From UBA5972 sp964567685 (GTDB lineage: Bacteria > Pseudomonadota > Alphaproteobacteria > Rhodobacterales > Rhodobacteraceae), in assembly GCA_964567685.1 (NCBI GenBank), contig CAZMNO010000004.1, positions 1 to 64,000 of the forward strand: a stretch of 64,000 nt of DNA, written 5' to 3'. The notes under the pieces were generated by a model. That model searched no databases and was not told the origin of the DNA. It worked only from the letters and a program-made list of their open reading frames with translations. Made by a program: the position numbers and the translations under genes. Below are positions 9,105 to 15,992 of this stretch, one piece after another. How positions within the stretch are numbered: position 1 is the first letter of the stretch; each line of letters begins with the position of its first letter.

Positions 9105-10010
9105 TCAGGCAAAGATCAACGATGAAAGCTTGCGCCGCCCGTTAAGGACAATCGGATCCTCAGGTTTCAGCGCATCAAAAATCTTAAACAGCTGGGCCTT
9201 TGCAGCGCCGTCGTTCCACTCGCGGTCGCGACGAAACAGGTTCAGCAATTCATCGATTGCGGCTTCATTGTCACCTGTTGCTGCAAGCGCTGTTGCCAGA
9301 TCAAAACGCGCCTGATGATTGTCGGGCTCCGCTTGGACAACCGCTCGCAGCTCTCCAACCGGCCCGGCATCGGCAGCAGCTTCGGCAAGGTCGATCTGTG
9401 CCTTAATCGCTGCAATTTCGGGGGCTTCGGCGATCTTTTCGGGTACGTTCTCCAGTAGGGCCTTGGCCTTGTCTGAATCTTCGAGCGCCAGATGCGCCCG
9501 CACCAGACCAGCATAGGCCGCAGCATTGCCGGCATCTTCACCAAGAATAGCCGCATAGGTTTCAGCCGCGTCCACCGCAGCGCCCGAGGCCAGCATTTCG
9601 TCAGCCGCTACCAGGGCCTCCGCCAGCCCGTCACTGCCCGAAAGCGCGGCAAGCTTGCCGACAAACTCGGTGATCTGCGCAGGTGTTTGATTGCCCATGA
9701 AACCGTCAACCGGCTGGCCATCGGAAAAGGCATAAACAGCGGGGATGGACTGAATACGCATTTGCTGGGCAATCGCCTGATTCTCGTCAACATTGATCTT
9801 GACCATGCGAACCTTGCCATTGACCGCCTGAACGGCCGCTTCCAGCGCAGGGCCAAGGCTTTTGCACGGCCCGCACCAGGGTGCCCAGAAATCAACGATC
9901 ACCGGAACGTCCTTGCTTGCCTCGATCACGTCCTGCATGAACGTGGCTTCTGATCCATCGACAATCAGATCGCCTGCGGGCTGATCGCCGCCATTACCCA
10001 TTTCAAGCAT
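9105..10010 (-). CDS. Thioredoxin-TPR co-chaperone, CnoX/YbbN-like
   Basis: A fusion of about 301 residues: an N-terminal thioredoxin domain with the WCGPC redox motif at residues 45-49, followed by an Ala-rich helical region of TPR-type repeats to the C-terminus (AAETYAAILGEDAGNAAAYAGLVRAHLALEDSDKA split around residues 155-190). The family is represented by CnoX (YbbN), which protects folding clients and passes them to chaperones. Unlike E. coli YbbN, the CxxC motif here is intact, so thiol redox activity is possible. The ATG at 10010 follows GGAG with eight bases of spacing. The xthA gene lies about 70 bases upstream. Confidence 0.92.
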   Translation of the reverse strand: MLEMGNGGDQPAGDLIVDGSEATFMQDVIEASKDVPVIVDFWAPWCGPCKSLGPALEAAVQAVNGKVRMVKINVDENQAIAQQMRIQSIPAVYAFSDGQPVDGFMGNQTPAQITEFVGKLAALSGSDGLAEALVAADEMLASGAAVDAAETYAAILGEDAGNAAAYAGLVRAHLALEDSDKAKALLENVPEKIAEAPEIAAIKAQIDLAEAAADAGPVGELRAVVQAEPDNHQARFDLATALAATGDNEAAIDELLNLFRRDREWNDGAAKAQLFKIFDALKPEDPIVLNGRRKLSSLIFA

Positions 10011-10083
10011 TGCGCTTTCTCCACGTTTCGCCAATGGCCTCTATTTAGGGTGCCTTTTGCCAAGCCCCAAGGGCAATCGCAAG

Positions 10084-10872
10084 TCAGAGATCAAATGCCG
10101 CAAAAACGGGTGCATGATCGGAGGGTTTTTCCCACCCGCGCACATCGCGCAGAATTCGGCTGGAATGACCGGCAGAGGCGATATCCCCACTGGCCCAGAC
10201 ATGATCCAGCCGTCGGCCTTTGTCAGCCAGGGCCCAGTCGCGTGCCCGGTAAGACCACCAGGAATAGAGCTGCCCTTCGGGGATATCGGCGCGGGTTACA
10301 TCCATCCAATCGCCGGCATCCTGAGTTTCCGCCAGATGCTCCACCTCAATCGGTGTGTGACTGACGACTTTCAATAGCTGTTTATGCGACCAGACATCAT
10401 CTTCGCGCGGAGCGATGTTCAGGTCACCCACCAGAATCGAGTTTTTTGGTTTGTTGGCGCGAAAATGATCCCGCATCTCAGTCAGGTAATCCAGCTTCTG
10501 GCCGAATTTGACGTTTGTTTCACGGTCAGGCACATCCCCTCCTGCCGGGACATAGAAATTGTGGATGACTACCCCGTTTTCCAGTTCCCCTGCCACATGA
10601 CGGGCGTGCCCGAGCGAGACAAAATCAAACCGCGCGACCTCTTTGATCGGCAGTCTGGAAAGGATCATCACGCCATTATACCCTTTTTGCCCGTTGGCGA
10701 TCATGTGGTTGTAGCCAAGGGAGGCAAACCCTTCGGTTGGAATTTTTTCCACCGGCGACTTGCACTCTTGCAGGCACAGGATATCCGGGCCTTGTTCTTT
10801 TAGCAATTTCAATACGATAGGTTCACGCAAGCGGACCGAATTGATGTTCCAGGTGGCTAGGGTGAAGGGCAT
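10084..10872 (-). CDS. xthA: Exodeoxyribonuclease III
   Basis: A 262-residue AP endonuclease and 3'-5' exonuclease of base excision repair. The EEP fold motifs are visible: TWNINSVR at residues 7-14, LCLQECKS with catalytic Glu36, the central DLNIAPRED, and the terminal SDHAPVFAAF with the catalytic Asp-His pair. The ATG follows GAGGTTCAAA. It heads a minus-strand series continuing into the thioredoxin-like, LON-domain and Trm112-like genes. The 176 bases upstream hold two hairpins described separately, which lie between this gene and an orphan response regulator. Confidence 0.95.
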   Translation of the reverse strand: MPFTLATWNINSVRLREPIVLKLLKEQGPDILCLQECKSPVEKIPTEGFASLGYNHMIANGQKGYNGVMILSRLPIKEVARFDFVSLGHARHVAGELENGVVIHNFYVPAGGDVPDRETNVKFGQKLDYLTEMRDHFRANKPKNSILVGDLNIAPREDDVWSHKQLLKVVSHTPIEVEHLAETQDAGDWMDVTRADIPEGQLYSWWSYRARDWALADKGRRLDHVWASGDIASAGHSSRILRDVRGWEKPSDHAPVFAAFDL

Positions 10873-10942
10873 TTTGAACCTCGTTTTCGCGAATTTGCTG
10901 AATGACTTTATTGCCTGGTTCCTGTTGGGGCAACCATGGCTT

Positions 10943-10994
10943 CATTGTTTCAGAAATACTCATATCGTGGCGATTGAGTATTTGTGAAACAATG
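10943..10994. repeat. 52-base near-perfect inverted repeat
   Basis: The left arm at 10943-10962 and the right arm at 10975-10994 pair over 20 positions with one mismatch (G opposite G at the eleventh position). The inner bases ATCG-TGG-CGAT extend the pairing by four more pairs past one bulged T, leaving a three-base loop. No T-run follows on either strand, so it does not look like an intrinsic terminator. It lies about 70 bases upstream of the xthA start, in what would be its leader or promoter region. Confidence 0.85.
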
Positions 10995-10996
10995 AT

Positions 10997-11027
10997 GGCT
11001 GGCCCGAACGTGCGGTCCGGGCCAGCC
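10997..11027 (-). terminator. Possible terminator of the response-regulator gene
   Basis: A perfect 10-base-pair GC-rich stem, GGCTGGCCCG at 10997-11006 with CGGGCCAGCC at 11018-11027, and an 11-base loop. It lies 21 bases after the stop of the minus-strand response regulator. In that direction it is followed by ATCATTGTTTC, a weak U-tract, so termination is plausible but not certain. It is separated from the 52-base hairpin by only two bases. Confidence 0.5.
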
Positions 11028-11048
11028 CTGTACTAAAGGTGTGTTCTG

Positions 11049-11735
11049 TCAGGCCACCAGCCGATAGCCGCCACTTTCCGTCACCAGCAACCGCGCATTT
11101 GAAGGATCGGGTTCGATCTTCTGGCGCAGCCGGTAAATATGGGTTTCCAGCGTGTGTGTCGTGACGCCTGCGTTATACCCCCAGACTTCGTGTAGAAGCA
11201 CATCGCGTGCAACCACGCCATCGGTGGCGCGGTAGAGGAATTTCAGAATGTTGGTTTCCTTTTCGGTCAGCCGGATTTTTCGGTCTTCCTCGGTCACAAG
11301 CATTTTGGTGGCTGGCTTGAACGTATAGGGGCCAAGCTGGAAAACGGCGTCTTCGGACTGTTCATGCTGGCGCAGCTGAGCCCTGATCCGCGCCAGAAGC
11401 ACCGGGAACTTGAACGGTTTGGAAACATAATCATTTGCCCCGGCATCAAGACCGAGAATAGTATCGGCATCGGTGTCGTGCCCGGTAAGCATCACGATCG
11501 GGCATTTGACACCTTGTTTGCGCATCAAACGGCAAAGCTCGCGCCCATCCATATCGGGCAGACCGACGTCGAGAATGACCAGATCGTAAATCGCCTCCTT
11601 GGCTTTTTCGAGCCCTCGCGCCCCGTCTTCAGCCTCGAACACATCGAAATCTTCGGTCAGCACCAGCTGGTCAGCCAAAGCTTCGCGCAGGTCTTCATCA
11701 TCGTCCACCATCAGGATTTTCTTGACATTGGCCAC
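11049..11735 (-). CDS. Orphan OmpR/PhoB-family response regulator
   Basis: A two-domain transcription factor of about 228 residues. The receiver has the acidic pair at residues 11-13, phosphoacceptor Asp56 in LVILDVGLPDMDG, and the switch Lys in SKPFKFPVLL. The C-terminal half is a winged-helix DNA-binding domain (LTEKETNILKFLYR, THTLETHIYRLRQKIE, ESGGYRL). The start is taken as GTG 11735, which follows AGAGG with seven bases of spacing; the longer reading to 11807 overlaps the region where the promoter should lie. No histidine kinase gene is in the window, so its signal is unknown. It is divergent from ribA. Confidence 0.9.
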   Translation of the reverse strand: MANVKKILMVDDDEDLREALADQLVLTEDFDVFEAEDGARGLEKAKEAIYDLVILDVGLPDMDGRELCRLMRKQGVKCPIVMLTGHDTDADTILGLDAGANDYVSKPFKFPVLLARIRAQLRQHEQSEDAVFQLGPYTFKPATKMLVTEEDRKIRLTEKETNILKFLYRATDGVVARDVLLHEVWGYNAGVTTHTLETHIYRLRQKIEPDPSNARLLVTESGGYRLVA

Positions 11736-11799
11736 AGCAACACCTCTTTCGCATTTTCCTGATCCTAGAGATGTGGGCAGAACCGTCTTTCGACAAGTT

Positions 11800-11830
11800 T
11801 TTGCCACGCCCTCTCACAGGCTCGTGTCAA
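11800..11830 (-). promoter_or_regulatory. Weak promoter candidate for the response regulator
   Basis: On the minus strand a perfect TTGACA stands at 11830-11825, about 90 bases before the GTG start at 11735. The hexamer 17-18 bases downstream (TGGCAA) is a poor -10 box, so this is only a candidate. The ribA gene starts divergently at 11907, and no FMN-riboswitch-like pattern was seen in the shared 170-base gap. Confidence 0.25.
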
Positions 11831-11906
11831 ATTTGAGGGAAATGTTTCATATTCGCCGGGAGCGGGATATAGGAAAGTTCTGAATTGTAACAATGAGGCC
11901 GCCCCA

Positions 11907-12998
11907 ATGGCGCTAAGGCTAAGCATTACAGAAAAGATCGCCCGCGTCAGGGCGGATCTGCGCATGGGTGTTGGGGTTGTTCTGATGTCAGGGGATCGTG
12001 CATCCCTTGTTTTTGCTGCGGAAACCATGACAGCAGATCGCCTGGCCGAGGTGCGAAATCTGGAATTGGATTTAACCCTGTCGATAACCGCCCGCCGGGC
12101 CGAAACGTTGCGGGCAAGGGCCTATGATGGTGATATTGCACGGCTTTTGGTGCCCAAGGAAGCGGATATTTTGTGGATTTCCGGTATTGCCGATCCATCT
12201 GGAGATCTGATGAACCCAATGAAGGGGCCTTGCCACAGCCGCCGGAATGGTGAGGCGGATATTGACCGCGCCGCAATCGCTCTTTGCAAGCGCGGGCGAT
12301 TGTTGCCATCTGCCCTCAGCATGCCACTTGAGGATGGCGCGTCTTTTGCCGCCGAATTTGATCTCAGCACATTTGATATTGGAGAAGCTGGTGACGAGTT
12401 GGCCGACAGCAGCCCGCTAGACGAAGTTACCGCCGCCCGCCTGCCGTTGGCGGTTTCAGAGGCAGGAAGGCTCCATATTTTTCGCCCAAAAGATGGCGGA
12501 GAAGAGCATATCGCGGTTGAAATTGGCCGACCTGACCGAGCTGAAGCGGTTTTGGCACGATTGCATTCAGCCTGTTTTACAGGAGACCTGCTTGGGTCGT
12601 TAAAATGCGACTGTGGCCCTCAACTAAGGGCTGCGCTGTCTCAGATTGGAGAAGAAGGGAACGGCGTGCTGCTTTATCTCAATCAGGAAGGCCGCGGGAT
12701 TGGTCTTGCCAACAAGATGCGTGCCTATTCGTTGCAGGATCAGGGTTTTGATACGGTGGAGGCCAATCACCGGCTTGGGTTTGAGGATGACGAGCGCGAT
12801 TTTCGCCTTGGCGCAGAAATATTGGCAAGTCTTGGGTTTTCTTCTGTCAGGCTGATGACCAATAATCCTAAAAAGATAGCAATGATGAGCGCCGCCGGGA
12901 TTGAAGTGGTTGAACGGGTGCCTCTTCAGGTTGGAAGAAATGCCCATAATGAAGACTATCTCGACACCAAGGCAAAAAAGAGTGGGCATTTGCTGTGA
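11907..12998 (+). CDS. ribA: GTP cyclohydrolase II with an N-terminal extra domain
   Basis: Catalyses the first step of riboflavin synthesis, opening GTP to a diaminopyrimidinone. The C-terminal half (from about residue 190) has the complete RibA signature: zinc ligands Cys223, Cys234 and Cys236 in ACFTGDLLGSLKCDCG, the catalytic stretch LNQEGRGIGLANKM, and LMTNNPKKI. The N-terminal 180 residues resemble a decayed DHBP synthase (RibB) domain: GVGVVLMSGDRASLVFAAE keeps the fold pattern but lacks the acidic DDEDRENEGD motif, so that activity is unlikely. The ATG follows GAGG with eight bases spacing. The stop overlaps the GTG start of the L,D-transpeptidase gene. Confidence 0.93.
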   Translation: MALRLSITEKIARVRADLRMGVGVVLMSGDRASLVFAAETMTADRLAEVRNLELDLTLSITARRAETLRARAYDGDIARLLVPKEADILWISGIADPSGDLMNPMKGPCHSRRNGEADIDRAAIALCKRGRLLPSALSMPLEDGASFAAEFDLSTFDIGEAGDELADSSPLDEVTAARLPLAVSEAGRLHIFRPKDGGEEHIAVEIGRPDRAEAVLARLHSACFTGDLLGSLKCDCGPQLRAALSQIGEEGNGVLLYLNQEGRGIGLANKMRAYSLQDQGFDTVEANHRLGFEDDERDFRLGAEILASLGFSSVRLMTNNPKKIAMMSAAGIEVVERVPLQVGRNAHNEDYLDTKAKKSGHLL

Positions 12999-13504
12999 TT
13001 CCCCGTGCGCATGATCTGGTCATCACACGGTGGGGTGCCAGATATCGCGGAGATTTCTTCCCTTGTTCTGTGGGGCGCGGTGGAATTGGTAAAAAATTTG
13101 GGGAGGGGGATGGAATCACCCCCATTGGCACATGGCGCATCGTTGGATGTGGGTTCAGAGCCGACCGGGTTTCACTCGCGGCACCGCATTTAGGTTCCCG
13201 CCCGATCAGAATCACAGATATTTGGTCCGATGATCCGGAAGATCCCGCCTATAACCACGGGTATTCTGCCAGAAACCACCCGTTTTCGCATGAAGCCTTG
13301 TGGCGGGCGGACCCTCTTTATGATGTCTTTGCGATTCTTGATTTCAACTGGCCGAAAGCCGTGCCGGGAAGAGGTTCGGCAATCTTCCTGCATCGATGGA
13401 GAAAACCCAGGCACCCAACGGAAGGTTGTGTGGCTTTTGCTCCGGAGGTTCTGAGTTACATTCTATCAACCTGGACCCCTGTTTCGCGGGTCGTGATCAG
13501 GTAG
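12995..13504 (+). CDS. L,D-transpeptidase (YkuD) family protein
   Basis: A 169-residue protein with the YkuD fold core: GDGITPIGTWRI near residue 45, IFLHRWRKPRHPTEGCVAF near residue 130-148, with His and catalytic Cys145 in the T-E-G-C motif. Family members make or break 3-3 peptidoglycan cross-links or anchor proteins. No signal peptide is obvious at the N-terminus, as in several short alphaproteobacterial members, so export is unclear. The GTG start overlaps the ribA stop by four bases, implying translational coupling although the two functions are unrelated. Confidence 0.85.
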   Translation: MIPRAHDLVITRWGARYRGDFFPCSVGRGGIGKKFGEGDGITPIGTWRIVGCGFRADRVSLAAPHLGSRPIRITDIWSDDPEDPAYNHGYSARNHPFSHEALWRADPLYDVFAILDFNWPKAVPGRGSAIFLHRWRKPRHPTEGCVAFAPEVLSYILSTWTPVSRVVIR

Positions 13505-13540
13505 GGTGTTTGCTCAAACCGTTTAGAAAAGGGGCGCGTC

Positions 13541-14194
13541 TTAACCGTATTCGCGCGCGCCGAATATTGCCGATCCAACGCGCACATGGGTCGCGCCAAA
13601 GGCGATGGCCTTTTCAAAATCAGCGCTCATTCCCATGGAAAGACTGGTCAACCCGTTGCGGGCGGCGATCTTGCGCAAAAGGGCGAAATGCAATGATGCT
13701 TCTTCGTCAATTGGTGGGATAACCATCAACCCCAGAATCGGCAGATCCATGGCCCGGCATTCCTTGATGAAATCGTCAGCATCGGATGGGAGGATGCCGG
13801 CTTTTTGCGGTTCCTCACCTGTATTCACCTGGATGAATAATTCTGGGCAGGCTCCGCGCGCTTGAACTTCATTGGCCAATTTGCGGGCCAGTTTGATGCG
13901 GTCAATGGAATGGATGACATCGAACAGATCCAAGGCTTGTCTCAGTTTGTTGGTTTGCAGAGGGCCAAGCAGGTGGAGCTCGACGCCGTCAAAGCGTTCC
14001 CGAAACTCAGGCCACTTACCGGCCGCCTCCTGCACCCTGTTCTCGCCAAAAATGCGATGCCCTTCTGCAAGCGTTGATTCGATCCGCGCTATGGGCTGCA
14101 CTTTGGATACTGCGATCAAATGGGTTGAGCCAATTGGTTTGTCGGCCTTTTCTTCAGCCGTGTGCACCCGTTCCTGAATGTCGGTCAGAGACAT
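13541..14194 (-). CDS. YggS-family PLP homeostasis protein
   Basis: A 217-residue single-domain protein with the fold of the N-terminal barrel of alanine racemase. The PLP lysine is Lys31 in HLIAVSKVQP; the family also shows FGENRVQEA, HLLGPLQTNK, IHSIDR and the terminal MGMSADFEKAI and VRVGSAIFGARE segments. YggS/PLPBP proteins bind PLP and balance vitamin B6 pools but have no proven enzymatic reaction. It is convergent with the L,D-transpeptidase gene and downstream of the porin terminator on the same strand, so it probably has its own promoter. Confidence 0.93.
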   Translation of the reverse strand: MSLTDIQERVHTAEEKADKPIGSTHLIAVSKVQPIARIESTLAEGHRIFGENRVQEAAGKWPEFRERFDGVELHLLGPLQTNKLRQALDLFDVIHSIDRIKLARKLANEVQARGACPELFIQVNTGEEPQKAGILPSDADDFIKECRAMDLPILGLMVIPPIDEEASLHFALLRKIAARNGLTSLSMGMSADFEKAIAFGATHVRVGSAIFGAREYG

Positions 14195-14255
14195 GCCTTA
14201 CCTCAATACTTGTCCGCCCTAGTATATGTGCCGGACAGGGGTCGACACGGAACCC

Positions 14256-14291
14256 CAAAAAAGAAAAGAGCGGGCCTAAGCCCGCTCTTTC
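14256..14291 (-). terminator. Rho-independent terminator of the porin gene
   Basis: Directly after the porin stop, the minus strand reads AAGAGCGGGC, a four-base loop, GCCCGCTCTT, then TTCTTTTTT. This is a canonical intrinsic terminator: a 10-pair stem with a U-rich tail. It ends about 60 bases before the YggS-type start. Confidence 0.93.
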
Positions 14292-14312
14292 CGATCAACA
14301 AATCCGTAAGGA

Positions 14313-15164
14313 TTAGAAGTTGAATTGTGCGCCTGCAGAAGCGAATGAAGTTCCGCCAAGGCTCCAAAGAGCTACAGAAGCAGTCACACCGCCACCCAAG
14401 CTTGTGCTGTACTCAGCACCATAGGTAGTAGCACCGGAGAGATTTGTGCCGGCGTAGCCGTACAAAGAGCCGTTACCCGTGCCGTAAGTTACATGTGCAA
14501 TGTAACCGGTACCTGTGGAGTTCATCGCGGTACGAAGGCCGAGTGTTGCTGAGCCAGCGTCAAACGAGATGTTGAGCCATGTTGTCGGCGTTGTCGCATC
14601 AAGCGCATAGCCAGCGCCAACAGTTGCTGTACCCATCGAGAAGTTGGCTGCGATTTCAGTGTTGTTACCGTTGCCGCCCGAAATAGAAACATTCGCGCTA
14701 CCCAGCGTGAAGTCCAAGCGAACTTGGTTGATACCGCCACTAGTCGAGGAGTTCGAAGTGTGGTTACCAAAGCTGTTGTCTGCCAAGTCAGCACAGGAAC
14801 CAGCGAAGCCAACGCCGCAACCCCAGATGTTCGCTGCTGCTGCAACCGCACCACCAGTGTTACCCATGGTCAGGGTCATGGTGCCGTTGGAAACCCAAAC
14901 GGAGTGACCTGATACAGCAGCTGACACACCACTACCAGTTGGCCCAACCTGGGTTGACTGGATGCGTGCCCATGCGCCGAATGACAGACCGCCATCGGTT
15001 TCGGTCGAGCCAGTGATGCTCAGACGGAAGCGAGAGTAAGTAGCAGCGCCAACGCCGCCAGTGTAGATGATACCCATGCGGCCATAGCCGCTAAGGGATA
15101 CGTCAGCGGCTGCAGCGCCTGCGAGCAGGGTGAGTGCTGATGTAGTGAGAAGAACTTTTTTCAT
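14313..15164 (-). CDS. Outer-membrane porin
   Basis: A 283-residue outer-membrane beta-barrel. A clear signal peptide (MKKVLLTTSALTLLAGAAAA) is followed by ADVSLSGYGRMGIIY, the usual first strand of Rhodobacter-type porins. The body alternates Gly/Ser/Thr/Asn-rich strands, and the chain ends in Phe (GAQFNF), the signal recognised by the BAM complex. It is shorter than the roughly 300-320 residues of many alphaproteobacterial porins. The base composition is less GC-rich at wobble positions than neighbours, as expected for a highly expressed gene. A strong terminator follows, and the upstream gap holds two dyads. Confidence 0.9.
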   Translation of the reverse strand: MKKVLLTTSALTLLAGAAAADVSLSGYGRMGIIYTGGVGAATYSRFRLSITGSTETDGGLSFGAWARIQSTQVGPTGSGVSAAVSGHSVWVSNGTMTLTMGNTGGAVAAAANIWGCGVGFAGSCADLADNSFGNHTSNSSTSGGINQVRLDFTLGSANVSISGGNGNNTEIAANFSMGTATVGAGYALDATTPTTWLNISFDAGSATLGLRTAMNSTGTGYIAHVTYGTGNGSLYGYAGTNLSGATTYGAEYSTSLGGGVTASVALWSLGGTSFASAGAQFNF

Positions 15165-15194
15165 TGTTTTCCCTCGTTAAAGTTAAAGGTGCAC

Positions 15195-15219
15195 CTCAAT
15201 TCAGGGAATCCAAATTGAG
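15195..15219. promoter_or_regulatory. Dyad in the porin 5' leader region
   Basis: CTCAATT at 15195-15201 and AATTGAG at 15213-15219 form a seven-pair inverted repeat around an 11-base loop. It starts 31 bases upstream of the porin ATG, so it would lie in the leader mRNA or core promoter. Possible roles are an operator or an mRNA hairpin. Confidence 0.45.
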
Positions 15220-15220
15220 T

Positions 15221-15234
15221 GGATTGATCAATCC
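15221..15234. promoter_or_regulatory. Perfect 14-base palindrome between porin and DUF3576 genes
   Basis: GGATTGATCAATCC is fully self-complementary. It sits in the 255-base gap shared by two divergent genes, about 57 bases upstream of the porin start, a position suitable for a dimeric repressor or activator. No regulator family can be named from it. Confidence 0.5.
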
Positions 15235-15419
15235 CAGTTTGGGCCGTTTTGGTCAAGCAAGTGGAAATGTATTTCGGCAATGTTGCGCTCAATGGTGCAG
15301 ACTTGCCACAGTACCTGAGGGGCCTGCAATCAGCGATGTTTCAAAAACGCTTGTTAGATTCCTGTCAAGCCGATACTAACGAACTAAGTTGTATTTCAAT
15401 GCCTATGGAGGACATTACG

Positions 15420-15908
15420 TTGTCCCGAGTTGCACGATTTCTGGTTCTTGTCGTCATGGCCGCCTTGCTGAGTGCCTGTGGAGGCAGTGGCTTTCTCAAA
15501 GGCAAGGGCTCTGACGGTGATGGATACGATGCGCGTGATCCTCGTGATATCGCGAACAACGATAGAGGCAAGATCTGGGATATCTTCAACAATAATGACG
15601 ACCCGAACGTCACCATAGGCGTCAACAAATATATCTGGAATGCCACTCTGGACGTTCTCTCGTTTCTTCCTGTCGAAGCGGCAGATCCATTTTCTGGTGT
15701 AATTGTAATGGGTTGGGGGCGTCCTAAAGGATCGAATCGCAGCTATCGTGCAACCGTGTACATTCAGGATCCGGCATTGGACGCCCGGTCATTGCGGGTG
15801 GCGCTGGTCACCAAATCAGGCCCTGCCAATCGCGACACAATCCGCGCCATTGAAGACGCAATCCTTACCAGAGCGCGGCAGATTCGCATCGCTGACGGCA
15901 AGCTATAG
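15420..15908 (+). CDS. DUF3576 lipoprotein
   Basis: A protein of about 162 residues of unknown function. It starts with a signal peptide (SRVARFLVLVVMAALLSACGG) whose LSAC lipobox predicts a lipid-modified Cys and an envelope location. The mature part contains WDIFNNNDDPNVTIGVNKYIWNATLDVL and ends with a DTIRAIEDAILTRARQIRIA helix, the DUF3576 pattern seen across alphaproteobacteria. The TTG at 15420 is preferred: GGAGG lies eight bases upstream and the signal peptide begins there. Reading back to 15249 would add 57 residues with no signal-like features. It precedes leuS by 84 bases. Confidence 0.8.
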   Translation: MSRVARFLVLVVMAALLSACGGSGFLKGKGSDGDGYDARDPRDIANNDRGKIWDIFNNNDDPNVTIGVNKYIWNATLDVLSFLPVEAADPFSGVIVMGWGRPKGSNRSYRATVYIQDPALDARSLRVALVTKSGPANRDTIRAIEDAILTRARQIRIADGKL

Positions 15909-15992
15909 ACCTTCCCCACGAATTCGAATTATGAACGTTGCAGGGCCTAGGAATCCGGGCTATCCTGCTGAGCTTTGACAAGGAATAAAGTG

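Noticed and set aside
11736..11906. Possible FMN riboswitch before ribA
   Set aside because: The gap lacks the conserved RFN blocks and is too short for the element plus an expression platform.
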